Positions 26,231 to 34,304 of a DNA stretch of 64,000 nt are shown here, one piece after another. The first letter of the stretch is position 1. Every line of letters starts with the position of its first letter. A model generated the notes under the pieces. The model was not told where the DNA came from. It saw only the letters and a list, made by a program, of their open reading frames with translations, and searched no databases. The translations under genes were made by a program, and so were the position numbers. Origin of the DNA: Psychrobacillus insolitus (GTDB taxonomy: Bacteria; Bacillota; Bacilli; Bacillales_A; Planococcaceae); NCBI RefSeq assembly GCF_003254155.1, contig NZ_QKZI01000001.1, forward strand, positions 496,001 through 560,000, in the 5' to 3' direction.

Positions 26231-26280
26231 AAATTTTTATTTTAAGTAAATTTGTTGCAGTTTGTTTGCTGCTAGTCATG

Positions 26281-26407
26281 TTACGGTGAACCGTATCATA
26301 AGTATGTGTGGTTTATTTAGGTAAGACGTAAAGGGCGTTTCAGTGCAACCAAGTATTTAACATAAACCAACCAGCATCTTGTGTGTTGCTACATATACTC
26401 CGCACAT
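26281..26407. repeat. 127-bp dispersed repeat, copy 2
   Basis: Same length and orientation as copy 1 at 1826-1952. Its first part contains the 20-bp repeat that also stands at 23567, so it forms the right border of the HD-ATPase cassette. Confidence 0.85.
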
Positions 26408-26596
26408 GTAGTTAGGGTAATTAAAAAATAGATGTTATTATCGCCCCCCTACTTCAAAATGAAGTTGAAATAGAAATTAAGCATAGTTAGATCAATTACT
26501 CTTAATCAAAAATTTCTTTCTAATAATATTTAAAAAGTACTTAGAATAAGAAAAGTTATAAGATATAATCTATAAAACTTAATATTAAATCCCATT

Positions 26597-26670
26597 AACA
26601 AGCGAAAACCGCAGGGAATATAACCACTTAATTTATTTTGGTGGTTATGTTCTACTGCGGTTTTTCTTTT
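26597..26670 (+). promoter_or_regulatory. hairpin leader of the excisionase-like gene
   Basis: AACAAGCGAAAACCGCAG opens a long hairpin. AAAACCGCAG pairs with CTGCGGTTTT, and inside it ATAACCAC pairs with GTGGTTAT. A T-run follows, then the ribosome site. The outer blocks match the leader at 20431-20494 while the inner hairpin differs, so the outer structure is conserved and the inner pairing is preserved by compensation. Confidence 0.7.
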
Positions 26671-26691
26671 CGAAAGGAGTGACACGTAAAC

Positions 26692-26889
26692 ATGCATAAA
26701 AATGTTGAAGATTACCCAATGATTTTGACCGCTGAACATATAGCTGAAATTTTGATGATTTCAAAACCAACTGCTTATGAATTGATGGAGCAGACTTCAT
26801 TTCCATTGATTCGAATTGGTCGTAGTAAACGAGTTTTAAAAGATAAATTTTTTAATTGGCTTTCACAGCAACAGGTGTGCGGCTTATAA
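26692..26889 (+). CDS. excisionase-family helix-turn-helix protein
   Basis: ATG is preceded by AAAGGAG about ten bases upstream. The 65-residue protein is a single MerR-like winged helix of the excisionase type: LTAEHIAEILMISKPTAYEL, then a basic wing PLIRIGRSKRVLKDKFFNWL. Such proteins bind att-site DNA and steer tyrosine integrases toward excision. It lies 85 bp before the integrase in the same direction, so it is probably the Xis of unit B. The hairpin leader may regulate it. Confidence 0.8.
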   Translation: MHKNVEDYPMILTAEHIAEILMISKPTAYELMEQTSFPLIRIGRSKRVLKDKFFNWLSQQQVCGL

Positions 26890-26974
26890 AAAAGGAAGTA
26901 AGTGGTCAAAATGAAATTAGATCACTTGCTTACCTTTATTAATACAAAATATTAAATGGAGGTTAGCAATAATA

Positions 26975-28108
26975 ATGAGAGGTAGTGTAAAAAAGAGAGG
27001 TAAGGCTTATCAGTATGTAGTAGATGTCGGAAGAGATCCTTTTACTGGTAGCCGTAAACAAAAAACAAAAGGTGGTTTCAAACGCCAAAAAGATGCACAA
27101 GCAGCTCTTAACAAAGTGCTTAATGAAATTGATGTACAAGGATATATAGAACCAAGTAAAGAAATTTTTTCCTTTTTTATTGAAAGTTGGTTTACATCTC
27201 ACTATGAAAAACGGATTAAAGAAACCACGGCATCTAATATTCAATCTCTAATTAATAAACACTTAATAAGAGAAAATCCATTTGCTGATAAACCTTTATC
27301 AAAGATTACGACAGAAGAAATTGATGCTTTTTATAACCTTAAAATTGATGAAGAGTATAAATCTAGTTATATTCGTAAAATGCATCAAATACTAAATCAA
27401 GCATTCAATCAAGCAGTTAAATGGAAAAGAATCAAATACAATCCGGTTATTGATGCTGATCCACCTGCTGTGACAAAAGAAGAGATGAAAATTTGGTCTT
27501 ATGATGAAATCAATACGTTTCTTGAACACTGTAAGGGGGAAAGACATCATTTAACTTTCTTACTTGCGATTTATACAGGATTGAGACGAGGCGAGATTTT
27601 AGGGTTAAAATGGAGCGATATTGATTTGGTAAATAAAACGATTCGTGTTCAACGTTCGTTAGCATATATACCGAAAAAAGGTTATATTTTAACGTCAACT
27701 AAGACTCGGAAATCCAATCGAATCGTTCCAATTTCGGATATGGTTGTGAATGAGTTAGTTAAATACCGTAAACAACAAGAAATTTGGAAAGAGCAACTTG
27801 GTGAACAATATCAGGAGGAAGACCTTGTGATATGTACGGAAACAGGGTCAAAACAAGATCCTCGAAATGTGTTACGAGCGTTGAAAAGACTTATTACCAC
27901 TTCAAACGTAACCCATATTCGATTCCACGATTTACGTCATACACACGCATCCATTTTAATTTCTAAGGGTGTTGATGTTGTGAAGGTGTCAAAACGTTTG
28001 GGACACGTTAATGCTAAAATTACCTTAGAAACATATGCCCACCTCGTTCCAGATGAAGATAACGATTTAGCAGATGTTTTTGAAAAAGCACTGGAAAAAA
28101 TCTCGTGA
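26975..28108 (+). CDS. tyrosine site-specific integrase of island unit B
   Basis: GGAGG stands about eleven bases before the ATG; 377 residues, a usual size. An N-terminal arm-binding domain (RGSVKKRGKAYQYVVDVGRD) precedes a SAM-like core-binding domain. The catalytic domain carries TGLRRGEILGLKWSDID (first Arg), FHDLRHTHASI (His-x-x-Arg) and RLGHVNAKITLETYAHL (His and nucleophilic Tyr), so the active site is complete. It ends about 110 bp from the intact tRNA-Val gene, the normal position for an integrase using that tRNA as attB. GTGAGCA repeats overlap its stop codon. Unit B may still be mobile. Confidence 0.93.
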   Translation: MRGSVKKRGKAYQYVVDVGRDPFTGSRKQKTKGGFKRQKDAQAALNKVLNEIDVQGYIEPSKEIFSFFIESWFTSHYEKRIKETTASNIQSLINKHLIRENPFADKPLSKITTEEIDAFYNLKIDEEYKSSYIRKMHQILNQAFNQAVKWKRIKYNPVIDADPPAVTKEEMKIWSYDEINTFLEHCKGERHHLTFLLAIYTGLRRGEILGLKWSDIDLVNKTIRVQRSLAYIPKKGYILTSTKTRKSNRIVPISDMVVNELVKYRKQQEIWKEQLGEQYQEEDLVICTETGSKQDPRNVLRALKRLITTSNVTHIRFHDLRHTHASILISKGVDVVKVSKRLGHVNAKITLETYAHLVPDEDNDLADVFEKALEKIS

Positions 28109-28122
28109 GCAATTTGTGAGCA
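28105..28122. repeat. GTGAGCA direct repeats at the right end of unit B
   Basis: GTGAGCA at 28105 and 28116, an 11-bp period, overlapping the integrase stop. They match the three copies at 9030-9059 and are candidate integrase arm sites. Confidence 0.6.
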
Positions 28123-28160
28123 TTTCCTAAAATTCGAGGTTTAGTACAGGAAGCGTTCCG

Positions 28161-28204
28161 AAAGAAAAAGCCTGTAAACGTTGTTATATCAACGTTTACA
28201 GGCT
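28161..28204 (-). terminator. terminator downstream of tRNA-Val
   Basis: AGCCTGTAAACGTTG pairs perfectly over 15 bp with CAACGTTTACAGGCT. The T-run is on the minus strand, so it ends the tRNA transcript. It lies inside the element, which apparently brought its own replacement terminator. Confidence 0.8.
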
Positions 28205-28214
28205 ATGGCAAATG

Positions 28215-28257
28215 ATGGTCCCGACTGGTCTCGAACCAGCGACCCCCACCTTGTCGA
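28215..28257 (-). repeat. att copy 3, within the intact tRNA-Val
   Basis: 43 bp of the tRNA 3' half, from the anticodon loop to one base past the discriminator. It is identical to copy 1 and two bases different from copy 2. It is the current attB/attR of the island. Confidence 0.9.
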
Positions 28258-28288
28258 GGTGATGCTCTACCAACTGAGCTACAAGACC
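28216..28288 (-). tRNA. tRNA-Val (GAC), island integration target
   Basis: A full cloverleaf can be drawn. The acceptor stem is GGTCTTG / CGGGACC with two G-T pairs. The D-arm is GCTC...GAGC, the anticodon stem TCACC / GGTGG and the T-arm GCTGG-TTCGAGA-CCAGT. The loop TCGACAA gives anticodon GAC (valine). Position 33 is C where nearly all tRNAs have U, which is odd. CCA is not encoded. The island lies on its 3' side, and the gene stays intact because the element restores the 3' half. Confidence 0.85.
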
Positions 28289-28421
28289 GAGAAGAAATAC
28301 AAAACATCAATATAACAATGTTTCTATTTAGATTCTAGCATAAAAACTAGTAATGGTATATACCATTTAGCATCTTGTTAAATTTTCATATAAATGCTAA
28401 TATATAGACAATTGAATTATT

Positions 28422-28499
28422 TGCGGGGGGACGCATTTTGCGTTGAGAAGGTAAAACCTGACCCTTAGAACCTGACAGTTAACACTGACGTAGGGAGCG
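28422..28499 (+). promoter_or_regulatory. TPP riboswitch (THI element)
   Basis: The conserved blocks are present: GCGGGGGGACGC, then GCGTTGAGAAGG, then ACCCTTAGAACCTGACAG, TTAACACTGACGTAGGGA. A palindrome (GAGCGATCGCTC) and a second hairpin (CTTTTGT / ACAAAAG) with T-rich tail form the expression platform up to 28530. It should switch off the thi operon when thiamine pyrophosphate is plentiful. Confidence 0.93.
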
Positions 28500-28568
28500 A
28501 TCGCTCTTTTGTCTTGTACAAAAGGGCCTTTATTTTGCGCTTACGTCCACCAAAAAGGAGGAAATAAG

Positions 28569-29252
28569 ATGACATTTTGTGAAGAAGTACGGAAAGAAAC
28601 AAATTTATATTGGGAAGGGAGTTTTGAACATCCCTTTGTAAAAGGAATTGCGGATGGCACGTTACCACTTGAAAAATTTAAATTTTACATGATGCAAGAT
28701 GCATATTATTTAAAGCATTATACAAAAGTATTGGCGATTACTGCGTCAAAGGCTGAAACAAATGAAGATATTAATTTCTTTTTAGAAACTGCCCGTTATA
28801 TTAATGAGGCAGAGCTCGAATTACACCGCACTGTTTTTCAAGAACTGGGTGTCACAGAAGAAGAGTTAGCACATTTTGAACCAGCACCAGCAGCTTACAA
28901 TTACGTGAGTCATATGTATAATGCTGCCCATAACGGCGATGTTGCGGAAAGTTTTGCAGCCATGTTCCCTTGCCCGTGGTTATACCAAGAAATTGGTGGA
29001 AAGTATAAAGATGCAAAACCAGGTGTGAAGCTTTATGCAGATTGGATTGAGTTGTATAGTGCTCCCGAGTATAAAGAAAAGATTGACGTGCAAAAAGCGA
29101 TGATGAATCGATATGCGTTAGAAAATCCTGCAAAAATACATGTCTTAAAGGCACATTTCTCAAAAAGCTGCTATTATGAGTGGAAATTCTGGGAAATGCC
29201 ATGGACATTTGAAAACTGGGAAGAGGAAGTAAAACTTTATGAGTATATCTGA
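28569..29252 (+). CDS. tenA: aminopyrimidine aminohydrolase TenA
   Basis: The start was set at ATG 28569, which follows AAAAGGAGG; upstream in-frame codons lie in the riboswitch platform. The 227-residue protein is all-helical and typical for TenA: MTFCEEVRKETNLYWEGSFE, then PFVKGIADGTLPLEKFKFYM, with the catalytic Cys in AAMFPCPWLYQEIG. TenA hydrolyses 4-amino-5-aminomethyl-2-methylpyrimidine to the hydroxymethyl form (HMP), salvaging the pyrimidine half of degraded thiamine. It is the first gene of the TPP-controlled salvage operon and overlaps thiM by 14 bp. Confidence 0.95.
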   Translation: MTFCEEVRKETNLYWEGSFEHPFVKGIADGTLPLEKFKFYMMQDAYYLKHYTKVLAITASKAETNEDINFFLETARYINEAELELHRTVFQELGVTEEELAHFEPAPAAYNYVSHMYNAAHNGDVAESFAAMFPCPWLYQEIGGKYKDAKPGVKLYADWIELYSAPEYKEKIDVQKAMMNRYALENPAKIHVLKAHFSKSCYYEWKFWEMPWTFENWEEEVKLYEYI

Positions 29253-29991
29253 TATTCGTCTAAAAAGTCCTTTAGTTCATTGCATCACAAATTATGTGGT
29301 AGCGAATTTCACTGCAAATGGCTTATTAGCTATTGGAGCTTCGCCCGTGATGGCAGATGAAGCTTCTGAAGTGGAAGAAATGGTGTCAATTGCGAATGCT
29401 TTACTAATAAATCTTGGAACCGTTAATACACGAACAAAAGAATCTATGTTTTTAGCAGGTAAAAAGGCGAATGCATTAAATATTCCGGTCGTGTTGGATC
29501 CAGTTGGTGTTGGTGCAACTACATTTCGACTCCAATTAACTCGTGACATCCTCGAAGTCGTTGATATTTCATTAATTCGTTGTAATATTGGAGAGCTTGC
29601 AGCGATTGCTGGTGTCGATTGGCAGGCAAAAGGTGTTGACGGTGGTAGTGGTCAGATGAATTTAGAAACTGTAGCAGTGGATGTAGCCAAAAAGCATAAC
29701 TGCCTTGTTATTGTAACGGGAAAATCTGATTTATTAACAGATGGTAACAAAATAATACGAATTACAGGCGGACATAAACGAATGACAGAAGTGACAGGCA
29801 CGGGTTGTTTATTAAGTGCGATTTGTAGTGCTGCACTTGCTTTTAGTGGTGAGCGTTTTGAAAACCTTCAAAAGGTTCTACAAGATTATAAAAAAGTAGC
29901 TACAAAAGCGAGTAAATCGACCCTATTAGGTTCCTTCCAAGTGGACGTACTAAATGCATTAGATGAAATTTCTAGAGGTGAACTGAAGTGA
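29239..29991 (+). CDS. thiM: hydroxyethylthiazole kinase
   Basis: The 250-residue ribokinase-like enzyme has family motifs LVHCITNYVVANFTANGLLA at the N-terminus, PVVLDPVGVGATTFR in the middle, and VTGTGCLLSAICSAAL carrying the anion hole and the Cys. It phosphorylates 4-methyl-5-(2-hydroxyethyl)thiazole, the thiazole half for ThiE. It overlaps tenA upstream and thiD downstream by a few bases, so the four genes are translationally coupled. The absence of de novo genes (thiC, thiG) here suggests salvage, although those could lie elsewhere. Confidence 0.96.
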   Translation: MSISDIRLKSPLVHCITNYVVANFTANGLLAIGASPVMADEASEVEEMVSIANALLINLGTVNTRTKESMFLAGKKANALNIPVVLDPVGVGATTFRLQLTRDILEVVDISLIRCNIGELAAIAGVDWQAKGVDGGSGQMNLETVAVDVAKKHNCLVIVTGKSDLLTDGNKIIRITGGHKRMTEVTGTGCLLSAICSAALAFSGERFENLQKVLQDYKKVATKASKSTLLGSFQVDVLNALDEISRGELK

Positions 29992-30809
29992 ATATTGTGA
30001 TGACAATAGCTGGCTCGGATAGTGGTGGTGGTGCAGGTATTCAGGCAGATTTAAAAACTTTCCAAGAGCTTGGCGTTTTTGGAACAACTGCTATTACAGC
30101 TCTAACTGCACAAAACACATTAGGTGTGGAAGGGATTTTTCCGACAACACCAGATTTTGTTCAACAACAAATTGATGTCGTTTTTAAAGATTTACCTGTA
30201 AAGGCAGTGAAGACAGGCATGCTGTTTTCAGCTGAAATTATTGAAGCAGTAGTAGAAAGTTTGCGAAATAAAGATGTTCAGCTAGTGATTGATCCAGTCA
30301 TGATTGCTAAAGGTGGCGCAAGTCTTCTACAAAATGAAGCTACGGAAGCACTAAAAACAAAGTTACTGCCACTAGCGACGGTTTTAACGCCGAATATACC
30401 GGAAGCCGAAGTTATTAGTGGCTTGAAGATACAAAATGATGAAGACCTAGAACAAGCAGCGAAAAGAATTCTTACCACGGGTGTGTCCTGTGTTGTGATG
30501 AAGGGTGGTCATTTAGAAGGAGATCTAGCAACAGATACCGTATTCTTTAGCGACGGTACAAAATTTGCACTTCAAAGTGAACGGATTATTACAAAGCAAA
30601 CGCATGGTACAGGGTGCACGTTCTCAGCAGCTTTAACTGCCTTTTTAGGACAAGGACGCTCGCTCAGAGATTCCATTATTGAAGCAAAGAAATTTGTGCA
30701 ATTAGCCATAGAAAATCCATTGAATATTGGTCATGGAAACGGACCGACAAATCATTTTGCATACAACCAAGAAAATAGACAATGTGAGGTGACTATCATT
30801 GAAGCGTGA
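29988..30809 (+). CDS. thiD: HMP / HMP-phosphate kinase
   Basis: GTG start overlapping the thiM stop; 273 residues. The N-terminus reads MTIAGSDSGGGAGIQADLKT, the hallmark substrate loop. Downstream are VDVVFKDLPVKAVKTGML, VIDPVMIAKGGASLL and the C-terminal HGTGCTFSAALTAFLGQG ATP/anion hole. The enzyme phosphorylates hydroxymethylpyrimidine twice to give HMP-PP. It receives HMP from TenA and passes HMP-PP to ThiE, both encoded in this operon. The catalytic Cys-containing loop is intact. Confidence 0.96.
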   Translation: MNIVMTIAGSDSGGGAGIQADLKTFQELGVFGTTAITALTAQNTLGVEGIFPTTPDFVQQQIDVVFKDLPVKAVKTGMLFSAEIIEAVVESLRNKDVQLVIDPVMIAKGGASLLQNEATEALKTKLLPLATVLTPNIPEAEVISGLKIQNDEDLEQAAKRILTTGVSCVVMKGGHLEGDLATDTVFFSDGTKFALQSERIITKQTHGTGCTFSAALTAFLGQGRSLRDSIIEAKKFVQLAIENPLNIGHGNGPTNHFAYNQENRQCEVTIIEA

Positions 30810-31428
30810 GCAACTAGAAGTGTATTTTATAATGGGCAGTCAAAATGTGAAAAGTAATGAGCCATTAGCTGTATTAGAAAAAGCTTTACAAGCAGGGGTT
30901 ACTATTTTCCAGTTTCGAGAAAAAGGAGCAGATGCACGAACAGGTCAAGCTTATGAGGACTTTGCTCGTGCATGTCAAAAGCTTTGCCAAAAATACACTA
31001 TTCCATTTATCGTCAATGATGATATAGAGCTTGCATTAAAATTGGATGCAGATGGCCTACATATTGGCCAAGATGATCTATCTGTAAAAGAAGCTCGTAA
31101 GCGTATAGGTGAAAAGATTCTCGGCGTATCTGTACATACGATGAGCGAGCTAGAAGTTGCTATACAATTTGATACAGACTATGTAGGCATTGGTCCAATT
31201 TATGGTACAAAATCTAAAGATGACGCGAAACCAGCAACAGGAACTCGTTTCTTAAATCAAGTAGCAACAAATTATCCTAGCCTTCCAATTGTTGGAATTG
31301 GCGGGATTACTCCTGAAAATACGCATGAGGTTATTCGTGCGGGAGGAGACGGAGTAGCTGTTATTTCAGCAATTTGCGAAAGTGAAGATATTCAAGCTAC
31401 GGTCCAATTATTTAAGATTAACAAATAG
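30799..31428 (+). CDS. thiE: thiamine-phosphate synthase
   Basis: TTG start overlapping the thiD end (ATTGAAGCGTGA); 209 residues, a TIM barrel. Motifs include TIFQFREKGADARTGQAYED, FIVNDDIELALKLDADGLHI, GQDDLSVKEARKRIG and the phosphate-binding PIVGIGGITPENTHEV near the C-terminus. It joins HMP-PP and thiazole phosphate into thiamine phosphate. It is the last gene of the operon, with a strong terminator right after it. Confidence 0.96.
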   Translation: MKREQLEVYFIMGSQNVKSNEPLAVLEKALQAGVTIFQFREKGADARTGQAYEDFARACQKLCQKYTIPFIVNDDIELALKLDADGLHIGQDDLSVKEARKRIGEKILGVSVHTMSELEVAIQFDTDYVGIGPIYGTKSKDDAKPATGTRFLNQVATNYPSLPIVGIGGITPENTHEVIRAGGDGVAVISAICESEDIQATVQLFKINK

Positions 31429-31432
31429 TGAG

Positions 31433-31480
31433 ACAAACAACTTCTTTTTCATCTATATGAAAAAGAGGTTGTTTGTTTTT
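31433..31480 (+). terminator. terminator of the thi operon
   Basis: ACAAACAACTTCTTTTTCAT pairs with ATGAAAAAGAGGTTGTTTGT, followed by T5. The following 350 bp up to the MFS gene show no gene and no second riboswitch. Confidence 0.9.
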
Positions 31481-31832
31481 ATATAAGACTGTTATTCTTT
31501 TGCAGAGATTACACGACTCCTTTTAATGTCTTGCGTGCTTTGTTTCTTTAAAAAGATGCAATAATAATATTTTTCTTGGTTGAATTGCTAATCATATGTA
31601 TAATACCCGTATAGGTATAAATGCGGAAAATTGGTATAGAGGTTAAAAAGCAGTATAATAAGTGGGTTCGTTACGGTTATTATGGGAATATGCCTATTAA
31701 CAATAACGTTTAGGACTTAGTGTACAAGGAATTAATCATTTCCCTGTAAAATATAAATACTATTATTGTTAAAAAACGCAAAAATCGAATACCCTACACA
31801 GTATATTTTCGGATGAAAGGAATGACTTTTTT

Positions 31833-33128
31833 ATGAAAAGTAAGGACTCGGTGAATGTAGAGCAATATGTTCATTCACCTGAAGCGCAGCAAAAGTTGTA
31901 TAAACGTACATTATTAGTTGTTGTATTTTCACAAATATTTGGTGGTGCAGGACTTGCAGCTGGTATTACGGTAGGGGCATTGTTGGCACAAGAGATGTTA
32001 GGGGTGGAAAGTGTTGCTGGACTACCTGCAGCTTTATTTACACTGGGATCTGCGCTTGCCGCATTTGTCGTGGGAAGACTTTCCCAGCGTTTTGGCCGGC
32101 GTTATGGTTTATCTTTTGGTTTTATTGCAGGAGGAATCGGTGCAATTGGTGTTATTTTTGCAGCTAGTATGAATAGTGTGGTTTTACTATTCCTAGCATT
32201 GTTTGTTTACGGAGCAGGGACTTCGACGAATTTACAGGCACGCTACGCAGGGACAGATTTGGCAAGCGAAAAACAAAGAGCCACAGCTATTAGTATTGCG
32301 ATGATTTCCACAACATTTGGTGCGGTGGCTGGACCAAATTTGGTAACTCCGATGGGGAAGGTTGCTACAGCTATTGGGTTACCTGCATTATCAGGACCGT
32401 TTATTTTGGCTGCAGTAGCTTATATTTTGGCGGGTCTTACGTTATTCATTTATTTACGTCCAGATCCATTGTTGGTTGCAAAAGCTATTGCAGTTGAGCA
32501 GGAGAAGTTAGAGAAACTGGATGTATCTTCCGTAACTAAGGTACTTCAAAATAAGGTAAATCGCATTGGAATTTTTGTCGGTGCAACGGTACTTATATTG
32601 TCCCATGTGATCATGGTTGCGATAATGACAATGACACCAGTACATATGCAAAATCATGGAAGTGGATTATCCGCGATTGGAATGATTATTGGATTCCATG
32701 TAGCTGCCATGTATTTACCTTCACTCGGTACGGGCATATTGGTCGATAAAGTTGGTCGGACCTTTATGGCAATTGCCTCGGGGGTTACATTGGCAATTGC
32801 TGGCTTACTCGCTGCTTTTGCACCTGGTGATTCGTTTATTTGGTTGATGATGGCTCTTGTTTTATTAGGCCTTGGATGGAATTTTGGTTTAATCAGTGGT
32901 ACAGCAATTATTATTGACTCAACGAATATTCATAATCGTGCCAAAGTACAAGGCTCTGTGGATGTATGGGTAGCTTTATCTGGTACTGCAGGGAGTTTGT
33001 TATCTGGTGTAATTGTAGCCTATTCAAGTTTTGCTTTATTAGGATTTATAGGTACTTATTTAGCACTATTATTCATTCCTATTATTATTTGGGCTCATTT
33101 CAAGGGGAAAAATCAATCAGTTAGTTGA
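31833..33128 (+). CDS. MFS transporter
   Basis: The 431-residue protein has about 12 hydrophobic segments. The MFS loop 2-3 signature appears as VVGRLSQRFGRRYGLSFGFI, and a related loop GTGILVDKVGRTFMAIASG marks the second half. A central cytoplasmic stretch (AVEQEKLEKLDVSSVTK) separates the halves. AAAGGAATG precedes the ATG at loose spacing. The gene is single, between two terminators. It follows the thi operon but lacks a TPP riboswitch of its own, so a thiamine link is not supported. The substrate is unknown. Confidence 0.85.
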   Translation: MKSKDSVNVEQYVHSPEAQQKLYKRTLLVVVFSQIFGGAGLAAGITVGALLAQEMLGVESVAGLPAALFTLGSALAAFVVGRLSQRFGRRYGLSFGFIAGGIGAIGVIFAASMNSVVLLFLALFVYGAGTSTNLQARYAGTDLASEKQRATAISIAMISTTFGAVAGPNLVTPMGKVATAIGLPALSGPFILAAVAYILAGLTLFIYLRPDPLLVAKAIAVEQEKLEKLDVSSVTKVLQNKVNRIGIFVGATVLILSHVIMVAIMTMTPVHMQNHGSGLSAIGMIIGFHVAAMYLPSLGTGILVDKVGRTFMAIASGVTLAIAGLLAAFAPGDSFIWLMMALVLLGLGWNFGLISGTAIIIDSTNIHNRAKVQGSVDVWVALSGTAGSLLSGVIVAYSSFALLGFIGTYLALLFIPIIIWAHFKGKNQSVS

Positions 33129-33160
33129 TGGAATAGTATCCGTAAAAAGAATAGATGTTG

Positions 33161-33207
33161 AAAAAATGGCCCTTTGAAATGATAGATTTCAAAGGGCCAT
33201 TTTTTTA
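33161..33207. terminator. bidirectional terminator
   Basis: AAAAAATGGCCCTTTGAAAT pairs with ATTTCAAAGGGCCATTTTTT. Confidence 0.9.
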
Positions 33208-33455
33208 TTATCTTTAGTTAATATGACAAAAAAATGGGTGAACTATTCAAAGGGATTTTCATTTTGTCGTGTTCAGTGGGCGGATTGTCACTTTCGTGGG
33301 AGTTATTGTTGTGTTGAAAGGTCGCATTGTCACTTTCGCAAGATATATTGTCTCCCTTAGCCATACCCTTCCAGTTTTATGCTTATTATAGAAAGTAAAA
33401 AAGAACAAAAAAAGACCTGGCACTCAGTACCTGATCCTTTGATTGCAATATTTTA

Positions 33456-33528
33456 TGGGGCATGTAGGGTTTGAACCTACGACCTGATGATTAAGAGTCA
33501 ACTGCTCTACCAACTGAGCTAATACCCC
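33456..33528 (-). tRNA. tRNA-Lys (CTT)
   Basis: Cloverleaf: acceptor GGGGTAT / ATGCCCC, D-arm GCTC...GAGC, anticodon loop CTCTTAA (anticodon CTT), T-arm TGTAGG-region with GGTTCAAACC. The anticodon stem GTTGA / TCATC has one T-T mismatch. CCA is not encoded. It stands alone, with no att duplication visible. Confidence 0.9.
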
Positions 33529-33691
33529 GTTAAGTACATACTTAATTATATAACAATATTATTAAATTGCAAGAAAAAACTTCCAGTTGAATTTCTGAAA
33601 AAGGGTATATAGAATTTTTAAAAATCGTACTCATTGTAGAATGATTTTAAGCAAATTACTCATCCTAACGAAAAGGGAGATGAGAACAATT

Positions 33692-34021
33692 ATGCGAAAA
33701 ACATTTATAGCACTCGGAATATTTCTCACAGTTAATACAGTTCTAACACATATCCCATCCACCGTTCAAGCACAACAAGAAATCCCGTCCTACGCTAAAT
33801 GGGGAAAGATCGCCATTGAAGAAACCCAAGCAAAATATCCCCAAGCAAATATTATTGACTACCTGCATGAAGGTAGTGAAACTAAAGGGAATTCTACCAT
33901 TGAAAAGTTTAAGCTATGGTTAAAAGATGGTGAGAATGAATTCGGCGTATTCGTAAGGATTGAATATACTACTCAAACGGAAGCAGTGGTTAAGATTGAC
34001 CTACAAGAAACTTCTAGATAA
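33692..34021 (+). CDS. secreted DUF3889 protein
   Basis: Of several in-frame starts, ATG 33692 gives a proper signal peptide, MRKTFIALGIFLTVNTVLTH, with likely cleavage after VQA; AAGGGAG lies about 12 bases upstream. The mature part, IPSYAKWGKIAIEETQAKYP then KLWLKDGENEFGVFVRIEY, matches DUF3889, known from B. subtilis YqzG and YhdC. These small exported proteins have no established function. 109 residues, single gene. Confidence 0.8.
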   Translation: MRKTFIALGIFLTVNTVLTHIPSTVQAQQEIPSYAKWGKIAIEETQAKYPQANIIDYLHEGSETKGNSTIEKFKLWLKDGENEFGVFVRIEYTTQTEAVVKIDLQETSR

Positions 34022-34304
34022 GCCCTCACAGTTTGGGCAAATAAGCTGAAAAGTATGCTTACTTTTAATAAAAAAGTAAATCAATCCTTTGTAGGAAAAT
34101 CGAGGGAATTGTAATAATTACCCAGAAAAAAGAGTGGCAATACTAAACAGAATAGTCTGATATGAAACTATTATTATATGTTCTGCGTCATGATGACGTT
34201 AATCATTACATATGCACGCATACATAATGTAGGATTTTCATTTCGTGACCCAATTCTATTGGTCCTAACATCAAATAGATAATTAAAGTATGGAGGATAA
34301 TTTA

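Noticed and set aside
31833-33128. Thiamine precursor transporter
   Set aside because: Adjacent to the thi operon, but separated by a strong terminator and without a TPP riboswitch; MFS substrate left open.
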